Source: Bradyrhizobium sp. CCGE-LA001 (GTDB lineage: Bacteria; Pseudomonadota; Alphaproteobacteria; Rhizobiales; Xanthobacteraceae). From it: a DNA stretch of 64,000 nt. Position numbers and translations under genes: made by a program. Location of the stretch: the NCBI RefSeq assembly GCF_000296215.2, contig NZ_CP013949.1, forward strand, positions 1,977,501 to 2,041,500, written 5' to 3'. How positions within the stretch are numbered: position 1 is the first letter of the stretch; every line of letters starts with the position of its first letter. This document shows positions 26,763 through 35,102 of the stretch, piece after piece. The notes below the pieces were generated by a model. It was not told where the DNA came from. It did not search any database and saw only the letters and a program-made list of their open reading frames with translations.

Positions 26763-27419
26763 ATGGCGAAGGCGACACTGACCATCAGCAGCAAGAATTA
26801 TTCGTCCTGGTCGCTGCGTGGCTGGCTGCTGACGAAGTTCTCCGGGCTTGATTTCGAGGAGATCGTCACGGCGCCCGACGACGCATCCGCCCGCGCCGAA
26901 ATCCTTCTGTTGTCGTCCTCTATCCTGGTGCCCTGCCTGCGGCACGAGGGCGCCGTGATCTGGGATACGCTGGCGATCGCCGAATATCTCAATGAGGCGA
27001 TGCCGGACGCCGGTCTATTGCCTGATGACCGCATCCAGCGCGCGCATTGCCGCTCGATCTCGGGCGAAATCCATTCCGGCTTCACCACGTTGCGCGCCTC
27101 GCTTCCGGTCAATCTGAAGGGGCACTTTCCCGGCTTCAAGATCTGGTCGCGCGCGCAGGCCGACATCGACCGCGTCTGGTTCATCTGGCGTGATTGCCTG
27201 GAAAAGTCGGGCGGCCCCTTCCTGTTCGGCGAGAAGCGCACCATGGCGGATGCGATGTACGCGCCTGTGGTGACGCGCTTCGTCACCTATGACGTCAAGC
27301 TCGCGCCGCCGCTGAAGGCCTATGCCGACACCATCATGGCCATGCCCGAGATGCAGGAATGGATCGCGGCCGCGCGGGAAGAGCCGGCCGAGATCGAGGA
27401 GCTCGAGGTCGAATATTAG
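26763..27419 (+). CDS. Glutathione S-transferase family protein
   Basis: 218 residues. The N-terminal thioredoxin-like domain begins LTISSKNYSSWSLRGWLLTK, with the Ser-rich activation site (NYSSWS), and VPCLRHEGAVIWDTLAIAEYL holds the cis-Pro/Asp-Ser-like glutathione-binding segment. The C-terminal helical domain ends in acidic EEPAEIEELEVEY. The substrate is unknown. A GGGAAGGG-like ribosome site precedes the ATG. It diverges from phaZ with 163 bases between. Confidence 0.9.
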   Translation: MAKATLTISSKNYSSWSLRGWLLTKFSGLDFEEIVTAPDDASARAEILLLSSSILVPCLRHEGAVIWDTLAIAEYLNEAMPDAGLLPDDRIQRAHCRSISGEIHSGFTTLRASLPVNLKGHFPGFKIWSRAQADIDRVWFIWRDCLEKSGGPFLFGEKRTMADAMYAPVVTRFVTYDVKLAPPLKAYADTIMAMPEMQEWIAAAREEPAEIEELEVEY

Positions 27420-27712
27420 GCAGCCGTTGCGGCGGCCTGCCTGTTTCGGCGCCTGGGCACCGTCATCCCCAGGACAGGCGGCGAGTCCGGCTCATGTCGT
27501 TGATGCCGTTAACCTTTGTCGCCAAGCATCAGCCCAAACCGAATCCCGCCCTGAGTAGATATTGTGTGAGCTGGTTGGCCGGCCGGCGACATCTAGCCGT
27601 GAACAGGTGCGTACGAAGCTTGGCGGCTGATTCGGACGTGATTCGTTCGGGCCGCGTTCCGAAGGTTAAAGCTGAGCGCGGCCCCGTCGCATTTTGAAAC
27701 AGATACGATGCC

Positions 27713-27937
27713 TCAGGCTGCGCCCGAATGCTTCATGCGCGGCAGGCGCCAGCCGATGACGGTCGCTTCGACCGCAATTCCGGCCTCGTTGTTCCGCCAG
27801 CGTCCCTCGACATAACGGCAGGCGAACGGCAGCTGATACGTGCCGCTGTGGTCTTCGCACAGCACTTCGACCGCAAGACCCGGTGGCGGTTCTCCGGCGC
27901 CGTCGAATTCCGCCAGACGTCTATCGCGCGTTGCCAT
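27713..27937 (-). CDS. Small conserved protein of unknown function (74 aa)
   Basis: A 74-residue protein, MATRDRRLAEFDGAGEPPPG..., with segments VLCEDHSGTYQLPFACRY and AVEATVIGWRLPRMK. A strong ribosome site (AGGGGAG) supports the ATG at 27937; the frame continues upstream without one. No membrane segment or signal peptide is present. I do not recognise the family; codon use matches the neighbouring genes, so I take it as real. Confidence 0.6.
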   Translation of the reverse strand: MATRDRRLAEFDGAGEPPPGLAVEVLCEDHSGTYQLPFACRYVEGRWRNNEAGIAVEATVIGWRLPRMKHSGAA

Positions 27938-28120
27938 TCCAAAAATCTCCCCTAAACAAAGCCGCGGAAAGAGCGCCCACATCTTTCGTGTGCCGATCAT
28001 CGTTCCCGTCCCAGGGAACAGGTGCAAGCTCAACGCGAGAATGCGGTACGAGTGTGGTAGCCTCACGCTGCTGCGCTTAAACAGCGCACATTGCCGTGAT
28101 CGATCTGACGAGGAACCTGC

Positions 28121-28474
28121 ATGCTGTACCGAAGCGCCGGCGTCTGTTTCGCGATGTTGCTGCTCGCCACGCTGGCGATCGTGCCGGTCCGCGCGCAGGA
28201 CGTGCCCGGTATCGAGATATGCACCGTCGAGAAGACCATGGAGCGGCGCACCAGCTGCCTTCAGAGCAATGTCGATTTCCTCCAGAAGACCATCACCAAG
28301 CTCACGCTCGATCAGCAGCAGAAGCTGGATGCAGCCAATCGCCAGATCGACGCGTTGAAGACGACGGTGGCCGGTCTGCAGAAGACGCTCGCCGATCTCC
28401 AGTCTGCTCAGACCAAGACGGCCGAGGATCAGAAGAAGAAGCAGGACGCGCCGCCGGCCAAGGATTCCAAGTAA
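28121..28474 (+). CDS. Secreted coiled-coil protein of unknown function
   Basis: 117 residues. An N-terminal signal peptide (CFAMLLLATLAIVPVRA-QD) is followed by two cysteines (ICTVEK, TSCLQS) that could form a disulfide. A predicted coiled coil covers about residues 50-100 (heptads rich in Leu, Lys, Gln). The tail is Lys/Pro-rich. Periplasmic location is inferred. A GAGGAA ribosome site precedes the ATG. It converges with the enolase-superfamily gene, their stops being nine bases apart. Confidence 0.72.
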   Translation: MLYRSAGVCFAMLLLATLAIVPVRAQDVPGIEICTVEKTMERRTSCLQSNVDFLQKTITKLTLDQQQKLDAANRQIDALKTTVAGLQKTLADLQSAQTKTAEDQKKKQDAPPAKDSK

Positions 28475-28483
28475 GCGCGCCTG

Positions 28484-29587
28484 TCACGTCACGCGGTATC
28501 GCTCCATCACGCCGCGGTCGGGCTCGTAGCCAAGCCCGGGACCCGTGGGCACCGCGACATGGCCGGTCGCATCGACATCGGCGTGGCCGCCCCAGAGGCA
28601 GGCCTCGCGTTTCAGATAGAACATCTCGACGAGCCCGTCCTCGCGCGTTGCCAGCAAATGCAGCGTCGCCAGCAGGCCGGGACCAAAGTAAGGGGAATGC
28701 GGAACGATATTGACGCCGAACTGATCGGCCAGCGCCGCGACCTTCAAGAACTCCGTAATGCCGCCGACCTTGGTGACCGATGGCTGGGCGTGGCTGACCG
28801 CGCCCGCATCCAGCATCTGGCGAAATTGATATTCCGTGCAGGCGTTCTCGCCGGCGGCAATGCCGAGCCCGCCGCTGCTGCGGACGTCGGCGAGCGCAAC
28901 AAAATCCTCCGGCGGCCACACCGGCTCCTCCAGGAACATCGGCTGCGCATCCGCGCAAGTCTGCGCGAAGGCGATCCCCTGCGCGGCTGTGAGCGCGCAG
29001 TTCATGTCGACCATCAGCGGAATGTTGGGCCCGATCGCCTCGCGCGCGGCGAACACCGCAGGGGCCGTGGTCTCATGCAGCTTGATGGCGCCATAGCCGA
29101 GCGCGAGAGCCTTCCTGCATTCGTTCGCGATGTTGTCGGGCGAGCCGATCCGCAACAGGCTCGCATAGGCCGGGATGGCTGGGCGCCTGGTCTCGCCGAG
29201 CAAGCGATGCAACGGAACACCCTTGATTTTCGCAGCCAGGTCCCACAGCGCGATGTCGAGCCCTGATATCGCGAACATAGTGATGCCGTAGCGGCCGAAC
29301 AGATGCAGATTGCGCTGGATCTGCTCCATGGCCGCCGGGATGCCGGCCGCATCCGGCACCGTCAGCCCGCGCGCCTGCGGCGCGATCATCTCCTCGACGG
29401 CGCTGCGGGTGGTGCGCGGGCAGACATAGGCGAAAGCATCGCCCCAGCCGGTCAGCCCGGAATTGGTCGTGACCTCGACCAACACCATGTCGAGTGCGCT
29501 GATGGCGGACGCGCCCTGGCGGAAACTCGCGACGCCGGCGTCATAGGGAATGCGGATATGGTGCGCCCGCACATCGGTGATGTCCAT
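28484..29587 (-). CDS. Enolase-superfamily dehydratase/racemase (mandelate racemase/muconate lactonizing type)
   Basis: 367 residues. Active-site residues by count: Lys169 and His171 (AIKLHE), metal ligands Asp194 (LMVDMNC), Glu220 (FLEEPVW) and Glu247 (AAGENA), and His297 (IVPHSPY). The Lys plus His297 pattern is that of the mandelate-racemase-like subgroups, which act on acid sugars or mandelate-like acids; the substrate is not determinable. It is unrelated in detail to tarD at 4655, having a K-x-H rather than K-x-K motif. It diverges from a frameshifted AraC-GyrI gene that may once have regulated it. Confidence 0.88.
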   Translation of the reverse strand: MDITDVRAHHIRIPYDAGVASFRQGASAISALDMVLVEVTTNSGLTGWGDAFAYVCPRTTRSAVEEMIAPQARGLTVPDAAGIPAAMEQIQRNLHLFGRYGITMFAISGLDIALWDLAAKIKGVPLHRLLGETRRPAIPAYASLLRIGSPDNIANECRKALALGYGAIKLHETTAPAVFAAREAIGPNIPLMVDMNCALTAAQGIAFAQTCADAQPMFLEEPVWPPEDFVALADVRSSGGLGIAAGENACTEYQFRQMLDAGAVSHAQPSVTKVGGITEFLKVAALADQFGVNIVPHSPYFGPGLLATLHLLATREDGLVEMFYLKREACLWGGHADVDATGHVAVPTGPGLGYEPDRGVMERYRVT

Positions 29588-29766
29588 GACGCGGTTCCTC
29601 CGTGCTTTCTTGTGAGCGGTTCAGAAACTCGCGGAGTGTAGCCGCGAACGCGAGGACGTTGCCAGTGGCCATTCCCAGACTATCCTCATGCGGGACAGCA
29701 ACGCCGATCAAGCGAAGGGGGAATGACTGGCGCACCCTTGCTGCGCTTCGAACGAGGACGACCATC

Positions 29767-30599
29767 GTGAATCCAGCCCAGCGCGCGCTCTGGTATATCG
29801 AGAGCCATCTGGCCCAGCCGATGACGCTCGACGAGATCGCTGAGATATCCGGCGTGTCGCGGTTCCACATCGTGCGTGCGTTTGCCGCAGCCACCGGCCT
29901 CCCGGTGATGCGTTACGTGCGCGCGCGGCGGCTGACGGAAGCTGCGCGCAGTCTGGCAAAGGGTGCACCCGACATCCTGTCGCTGGCGCTGGAGGCCGAT
30001 TACGGCTCGCACGAAGCCTTCACCCGCGCGTTCCGCGACCAGTTCGGCACCACGCCCGAAGCGGTGAGGGCGGCAACGTGCGTAAGCCATCTCAAGCTTC
30101 AGGAGCCGATCCTCATGGACTCCACCATGCTCGACCATCTTGCCCCGCCGCGTTTCGAAACCGCGAAGGCCTTCCTCGTCGCCGGTCCCGGCGAGCGCAT
30201 CGCCTGTGACAACGGCGCCATGATCCCAGGTCTGTGGCAACGCTTCCATCGGAGATTGCCGACGTTCCCGCGCGCGTCGGCAACGTCGCCTATGGCATCT
30301 GCTGCAACGGCGATGATGCCGGTAATTTCGACTACATCGCCGGTGCCGAGGTCAGCGATTTCTCGGACCTGCCGCGCCGCTTCAGCCGCATCCGCATCCC
30401 CGAGCAGCGCTATGCCGTCTTTACGCACACGGATCACGTCGCGTCGATCCGACGCACCGTGAACACAATCTGGAATCAGTGGCTGCCGGCAGCTGGCCTC
30501 AAAGCTGCGGATGCGCCGAACTTCGAGCGCTACGATGAGAGGTTCGATCCTGCAACCGGCAATGGCGGATTCGAGATCTGGCTGCCGGTGAGGGAGTAG
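29767..30599 (+). pseudogene. AraC-GyrI effector-binding regulator, frameshifted
   Basis: The first frame (GTG start 29767) encodes a full AraC DNA-binding domain (LAQPMTLDEIAEISGVSRFHI, GSHEAFTRAFRDQFGTTPEAV) and the start of a GyrI-like small-molecule-binding domain up to MIPGLWQRF, near 30245. The rest of that domain continues in another frame (PSEIADVPARVGNVAYGICC ... GFEIWLPVRE) to a stop at 30599. The two halves fit end to end if one base is restored near 30243-30250, so a single-base deletion (or a sequencing error) splits the gene. Reading on in the first frame gives 70 residues of non-homologous sequence. AraC-GyrI fusions sense drug-like ligands. GAGGAC precedes the GTG. Confidence 0.85.
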
Positions 30600-30739
30600 A
30601 GCTTCCGCAAGGCTGGCATACCATCCCGCTTGCTTGGCAAGCCCCGGTGACTTTGTCATAACCGCAGGCAAAGCTTGCCTGCGGGGCCCATGCCGGACAT
30701 CCCGTGCAAGTCATAACAAGCAGCCGGGAGGGTCCCACC

Positions 30740-31666
30740 ATGTCCAACGTTCGTGTTCTCGCCACCGACCTCGAATTTCCCGAAGGGCCGGTCGTGATGC
30801 CGGACGGCTCGGTCGTGCTGGTGGAAATCCGCGGCCAGCGCCTGACGCGCGTTTACCCCGACGGTCGCAAGGAGATCGTCGCGAAGGTGCCGGGCGGTCC
30901 CAATGGCGCAGCCCTGGGGCCCGACGGCAAGATCTACATCTGCAACAATGGCGGCTTCTCCTGGCTTCCGGCCGGCAAGATGATCATGCCGGGCCCGCAG
31001 CCGGAGGATTATCTCGGCGGCGCGATCCAGCGCGTCGATTTGCAATCCGGCAAGGTCGAGACCGTCGTGAGCAAATGCGGCGCGCACGATTTGCGCGGCC
31101 CGAACGATCTCGTCTTCGACAGGCACGGTGGCCTCTGGTTCTCCGACCTCGGCAAGCGCCGCGCGCGCGAGATGGACGTCGGCGGCATGTATTATCTCAA
31201 GCCCGGCATGAAGGAGATCGTCGAAATCGTGCACGGCATCCTGCCCGCGAACGGCATCGGGCTCTCGCCGGACGAGAACACCGTCTACATCGCGGAGACG
31301 CCGACGGGCCGGCTCTGGGCCTATGAGCTCTCCGCTCCGGGAACGCTGAAGCCGCGCGAGGTGATCTATCGCGGCGAGCGGGGCAAGCCGATTTGCGGCC
31401 TCGGCGGCTACCAGATGTTCGACTCGCTGGCCGTGGAAGCCAATGGCAATGTCTGCGTCGCCACCCTCGTCTCCGGCTGCATCTCGGTGATCGCGCCCGA
31501 CGGCACCCTGGTGGAGCAGGTGCCGACCGGCGACCGCGTCACCACCAACATCGCCTTCGGCGGCCCCGAGCTGAAGACCGCCTATATCACGCTGTCGGGC
31601 AAGGGCGAGCTGATTGCCATGGATTGGCCGCGCGGCGGTTTGCCGCTCAATTTCCTAAACAAATAA
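30740..31666 (+). CDS. SMP-30/gluconolactonase family protein
   Basis: 308 residues, a six-bladed beta-propeller lactonase or similar hydrolase. The metal-binding residues of this family are recognisable: Glu in LEFPEGPVV, Asn in LRGPNDLVFD, and Asp in MFDSLAVEANGN; LPANGIGLSPDENTVY holds another conserved Asn. These enzymes open sugar-acid lactones. A GGGAGGG ribosome site precedes the ATG. It follows the AraC-GyrI remnant and precedes a palindromic repeat and a GNAT gene, so there is no clear operon. Confidence 0.88.
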   Translation: MSNVRVLATDLEFPEGPVVMPDGSVVLVEIRGQRLTRVYPDGRKEIVAKVPGGPNGAALGPDGKIYICNNGGFSWLPAGKMIMPGPQPEDYLGGAIQRVDLQSGKVETVVSKCGAHDLRGPNDLVFDRHGGLWFSDLGKRRAREMDVGGMYYLKPGMKEIVEIVHGILPANGIGLSPDENTVYIAETPTGRLWAYELSAPGTLKPREVIYRGERGKPICGLGGYQMFDSLAVEANGNVCVATLVSGCISVIAPDGTLVEQVPTGDRVTTNIAFGGPELKTAYITLSGKGELIAMDWPRGGLPLNFLNK

Positions 31667-31707
31667 ACGGTGCTAGTTACCGTCATTGCGAGCGAGGCAT
31701 AATAACT

Positions 31708-31824
31708 GCCAGACCCTCACCCTGAGGAGCGCGCCCTGAGCGCGCGTCTCGAAGGGCGAGGCCACCAGCCGGGCCTTCATCCTTCGAGACGCGCGTTCCG
31801 TGCTCCTCAGGATGAGGATCTGGC
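31708..31824. repeat. Palindromic repeat (ctcctcaggatgagg type)
   Basis: About 117 bases with arms TGCCAGACCCTCACCCTGAG and CTCAGGATGAGGATCTGGCA, and inner arms GCGCGTCTCGAAGGG / CCTTCGAGACGCGCG. A related element occurs at 54837-54967. It lies between the SMP-30 and GNAT genes. Confidence 0.88.
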
Positions 31825-31868
31825 ACCTGGAATGCCTCGCTGCCCAATGACAACGGAGAGTATCTCGA

Positions 31869-32462
31869 ATGCCCTGGCCTGATCCCATCACCCTGCGCGG
31901 ACAGCACGCCCGTCTGGAGCCGCTGGCGCATGATCATCGCGAGGGGCTGGTCGAGGCCGTCAAGGACGGCGAGCTGTCGAAGCTCTGGTACACCGCGATC
32001 CCCTCGCCGGAGAACATGGCCAAGGAGATCGATCGCCGCCTCGGCCTGCAGGCCGCCGGCTCGATGCTGCCGTTCACCGTGTTCGATGCCGCCGGCACCA
32101 TCGTCGGAATGACGACCTACATGAACATCGATGCCGCCAACCGCCGCGTCGAGATCGGCTCGACCTGGTACGGCAAGAGCGCGCAGCGCGGCCCGCTCAA
32201 CACGCAGTGCAAGCTCATGCTGCTGCGGCACGCCTTCGAGACGCTGAACTGCATCGCGGTCGAGTTCCGCACGCATTTCTTCAACCACCAGAGCCGCCGC
32301 GCCATCGAGCGCCTGGGTGCCAAGCAGGACGGAATTCTGCGCAGCCACCAGATCGCGCCGAACGGCACGCTGCGCGACACCGTGGTCTACAGCATCACCG
32401 CCGCTGAATGGCCGACGGTGCAGGCACATCTGGAATTTCAACTCAACGACAAGCCGCGCTGA
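31869..32462 (+). CDS. GNAT family N-acetyltransferase (RimJ/RimL-like)
   Basis: 197 residues. The order of segments is that of RimL-like acetyltransferases: ITLRGQHARLEPLAHDH at the start, a central AGTIVGMTTYMNID and EIGSTWYGKSAQRGPLNT (acetyl-CoA loop region), then FFNHQSRRAIERLGAKQDGI near the end. The acceptor could be a protein N-terminus, amino acid or drug; it cannot be told. GGAGAG precedes the ATG. The GMC oxidoreductase starts 16 bases after its stop, so the two are probably co-transcribed. Confidence 0.87.
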   Translation: MPWPDPITLRGQHARLEPLAHDHREGLVEAVKDGELSKLWYTAIPSPENMAKEIDRRLGLQAAGSMLPFTVFDAAGTIVGMTTYMNIDAANRRVEIGSTWYGKSAQRGPLNTQCKLMLLRHAFETLNCIAVEFRTHFFNHQSRRAIERLGAKQDGILRSHQIAPNGTLRDTVVYSITAAEWPTVQAHLEFQLNDKPR

Positions 32463-32478
32463 GAGGCGCCGAGGCACC

Positions 32479-34125
32479 ATGGACAGATTTGATTATGTGA
32501 TCGTCGGCGCGGGCTCCGCCGGTTGCGTGCTCGCCAGCCGGCTGAGCGAAGATCCGAACGTCAGCGTCTGCGTGCTCGAGGCGGGCCCTTCCGACTGGCA
32601 TCCCTACATCCATCTGCCGGCGGGCTTCATCAAGACCTTCCACATGAAGAGCATCAACTGGGCCTACCAGCAGGAGCCGGGGCCCTGGACCGGCGGGCGC
32701 AGCATCTACGCGCCGCGCGGCAAGACGCTCGGCGGCTCGTCCTCGATCAACGGCCACATCTACAACCGCGGCCAGCGCATGGATTTCGACACCTGGGCGC
32801 AGATGGGCAATCGCGGCTGGGGCTATGCCGACGTGCTGCCCTATTTCCGGCGGCTGGAGAAGCGGGTCGGCGAGGGCGAGGATGCTTATCGCGGCCGCGA
32901 GGGCAGCCTCACCGTCACGACGATGGACTGGCGCGATCCGCTCTGCGAAGCCTTCATGGAAGGCGCGGTCTCGCTCGGTATTCCCCGCAATCCCGATTAC
33001 AACGGCAAGACCCAGGAGGGCGTGTCGTATTGCCAGCGCACCATCAACAATGGCTTGCGCGTCTCCGCCGCGACCGCGTTCCTCAAGCCCGCGATGAAGC
33101 GGCCGAACGTGCATGTGCACACCCATGCGCACGCGACCGAGATCATTTTTGAAGGCAAGCGCGCCGTCGGCGTGCGCTACACCAAGGGCGGCCGCGGCGG
33201 ACATCCCGTCGAGGTGCGCGCCAACAAGGAAGTGATCCTGTCCGGCGGCACCTATAACTCGCCGCAACTCTTGCAGCTCTCCGGCGTCGGCTCGCCCGAC
33301 CTGTTGCAGCAGCACGGCATCGCGGTGCGTCACGCGCTCCCCGTCGGCGAGGGCCTTCAGGATCATTACGCGCCGCGCACGGTGGCGCGCGTCAAGGACA
33401 TCAAGACCATCAACGAACTCCGCCGCGGCCTCTCGCTGTGGATCGAGGCCCTGAAATGGGCGACCGCGCGCCGCGGCCTGCTGTCGCTGTCGCCGACCAT
33501 GGTCTATTGCTTCTGGCATTCCGGCGAGAGCGCCGAGAGCTCCGACCTCCAGCTCACGTTCACTCCGGCGTCCTACAAGGAAGGCGTGCAGGGCCAGCTC
33601 GAGGACGAGCCCGGCATGACCGTGGCCTCCTGGCAGCAGCGCCCGGAGAGCCGCGGCTACGTCCACATCCGCTCCAACGATCCGTTCGCGCCGCCGATCA
33701 TCCAGACCAATTATCTCGACGCCGAGCTCGACCGCCGCGTCATCGTCGGCGGCATGAAGCTCGCGCGCAACCTTCTGAAGAGTGCGCCGCTGTCGCCCTA
33801 TTACGCCTATGAGGATTTTCCCGGTCCCAACGTCAACACCGACGACGAATTTCTGCACGCGGCCACCGAGCGCGGCACCACCACCTTCCACCCCGGCTGC
33901 ACCTGCCGCATGGGCCCTGCGGATTCGACCTGGGCGGTCGTCGACGACCAGCTCCGCGTCCACGGGTTGGAAGGCCTGCGCGTCATCGACGCCTCGGTGA
34001 TGCCACGCATGATCTCGGCGAATTTGAATGCCTCGACGATGATGATCGCCGACCGCGCCTCCGACCTGATTCGCGGCAAGCAGCCGATGGAAGCCGCAAG
34101 GATTCCGGATACAGCGGTGGCCTAG
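32479..34125 (+). CDS. GMC family FAD-dependent oxidoreductase (choline/alcohol dehydrogenase-like)
   Basis: 548 residues. FAD Rossmann motif DYVIVGAGSAGCVLASRLSE at the N-terminus, GMC signature 1 (APRGKTLGGSSSINGHIYNR, about residue 75) and signature 2 (VILSGGTYNSPQLLQLSGVG, about 255). The catalytic His is in TTTFHPGCTCRMG and the partner Asn in ISANLNASTMMIAD. It oxidises an alcohol group; choline is possible, but no betaine-aldehyde dehydrogenase is adjacent. The start ATG at 32479 puts the FAD motif at residue 6, as expected. It follows the GNAT gene closely. Confidence 0.93.
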   Translation: MDRFDYVIVGAGSAGCVLASRLSEDPNVSVCVLEAGPSDWHPYIHLPAGFIKTFHMKSINWAYQQEPGPWTGGRSIYAPRGKTLGGSSSINGHIYNRGQRMDFDTWAQMGNRGWGYADVLPYFRRLEKRVGEGEDAYRGREGSLTVTTMDWRDPLCEAFMEGAVSLGIPRNPDYNGKTQEGVSYCQRTINNGLRVSAATAFLKPAMKRPNVHVHTHAHATEIIFEGKRAVGVRYTKGGRGGHPVEVRANKEVILSGGTYNSPQLLQLSGVGSPDLLQQHGIAVRHALPVGEGLQDHYAPRTVARVKDIKTINELRRGLSLWIEALKWATARRGLLSLSPTMVYCFWHSGESAESSDLQLTFTPASYKEGVQGQLEDEPGMTVASWQQRPESRGYVHIRSNDPFAPPIIQTNYLDAELDRRVIVGGMKLARNLLKSAPLSPYYAYEDFPGPNVNTDDEFLHAATERGTTTFHPGCTCRMGPADSTWAVVDDQLRVHGLEGLRVIDASVMPRMISANLNASTMMIADRASDLIRGKQPMEAARIPDTAVA

Positions 34126-34669
34126 GAAGGTCTCGTGCCCCGGACGCAGCGCAGCGCTTCTTCAGCGGTGCGCTGCAGAGCCGGGGCCTATGTCGCCGCA
34201 ATCTGCCGTGTCGCCTTCTGGGTCCCGGCGCTGCGCAGCAGCGTTGCACGCTGCAGCGCGTCCGGGACGCGTCCGCTCGCTGGTGGCTGTTTCGCTCGCC
34301 GTCAACCCCTTCCCGCAAAAATATTCCACTTTACCGAAATTCGGAATTGCGGCATAAGTCGCGGCAGCCCGGCCCGACGAAGAGGGGCGGTTCGCGAGTC
34401 GTTCGAAACGCGGGCCGGGTTGCGATGGACGCGGCAGCGTCGGGCACGAAAGCAAGGGCAGGGCGGATGCTCTCCGTGAGCCCAAAACGTCGTGCGGACG
34501 AACGGCGCTGACAGGTTCGTCCCGCTGGTGTTTCGATGGCAATTTGCACAAGGCCGTCGGAGCCGGTGGGGTCAAGCGAACCGCGCGTACGGCAAAACCG
34601 TGTGGTCCTGGCCGTCGTTGCTACGGTCAAGCCCTGGCGAATGCGGCAGTCGCGTCAACCGGCGCAATG

Positions 34670-34686
34670 CCGGCGACTTTCGCCGG
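34670..34686. other. Perfect 7-bp hairpin in repeat-rich region
   Basis: CCGGCGA-CTT-TCGCCGG forms a perfect seven-base stem with a three-base loop. It has no T-run, so it is not an obvious intrinsic terminator. It lies about 60 bases before the three-way-junction element and may be part of the same transcript. Confidence 0.5.
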
Positions 34687-34748
34687 GGTGAGGGAGGCCA
34701 GAAGGAACTCGGCTCCCGGGAGAGCACGGCATAAGCCGTCCGACCATC

Positions 34749-34862
34749 GCGCAGGGAAGGCCGTGTGTTCGGCGCCACCTGTATGCTGCTGTGCGGTTTT
34801 CTGCGTGCACCTTTTGCGCAGCAGACCGCGGGTGCGAGGTCAGCACCCGGCCTTCCCTGCGC
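34749..34862 (+). ncRNA. Possible structured RNA or structured repeat with a three-way junction
   Basis: An outer perfect stem (GCGCAGGGAAGGCC at 34749-34762 with GGCCTTCCCTGCGC at 34849-34862) encloses two hairpins. Hairpin one is CTGCTGTGCG (34786-34795) with TGCGCAGCAG (34815-34824), including two G-T wobbles. Hairpin two is GGGTGC (34830-34835) with GCACCC (34843-34848). The nested helices fold into a compact Y-shape without conflict. No coding frame explains it. It may be a small RNA, a processed leader or a multi-copy structured repeat. The strand is uncertain because the arms are near-palindromic. Confidence 0.4.
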
Positions 34863-34950
34863 CCTCTCATCGAAGAGGGAACGAGATGAAGCAAGGCTCG
34901 GGCGAGATGCGCCGCGAGGCTGCGAAGGCGTGTCTGCAACTCCACACGCC

Positions 34951-35055
34951 CCGTCATCGCCCGCGAACGCGGGTGATCCAGTATTCCAGTGGCGCATGTG
35001 ATTGAGCCGAGAAGTCGCGGCGTACTGGATGCCCCGATCAAGTCGGGGCATGACA
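34951..35055. repeat. Palindromic repeat (tccagtactgga type)
   Basis: About 105 bases with outer blocks CCGTCATCGCCCGCGAACGC and GATCAAGTCGGGGCATGACA, inner arms GATCCAGTATTCC / CGTACTGGATGC. It resembles elements at 7522, 61186 and 62755. It lies just downstream of the MoxR gene (minus strand), where it may end that transcript. Confidence 0.8.
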
Positions 35056-35102
35056 CCGATGGTGAGGCGGGGCGTGGCGCTATCGCAAGAGAACGAGCAG
35101 CC

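Larger units (their letters stand above)
34126..35102. other. 977-bp repeat-rich stretch without a credible gene
   Basis: Several short frames are open on both strands but none has family similarity, a good ribosome site or consistent codon use. The stretch is built from repeats: a CCCGGACGCAGCGCAGCGC block at 34138-34187 (related to 50636-50679), a unique-looking middle part, a strongly structured segment at 34749-34862, and a palindromic element at 34951-35055. From memory, sequence like the middle part (about 34310-34890) recurs in many Bradyrhizobium and Rhodopseudomonas genomes; this cannot be verified here. Confidence 0.7.

Noticed and set aside
34331..34630. Minus-strand 99-codon frame in the repeat-rich stretch
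   Set aside because: Composition and position fit translation of a repeated non-coding element; no ribosome site and no domain.
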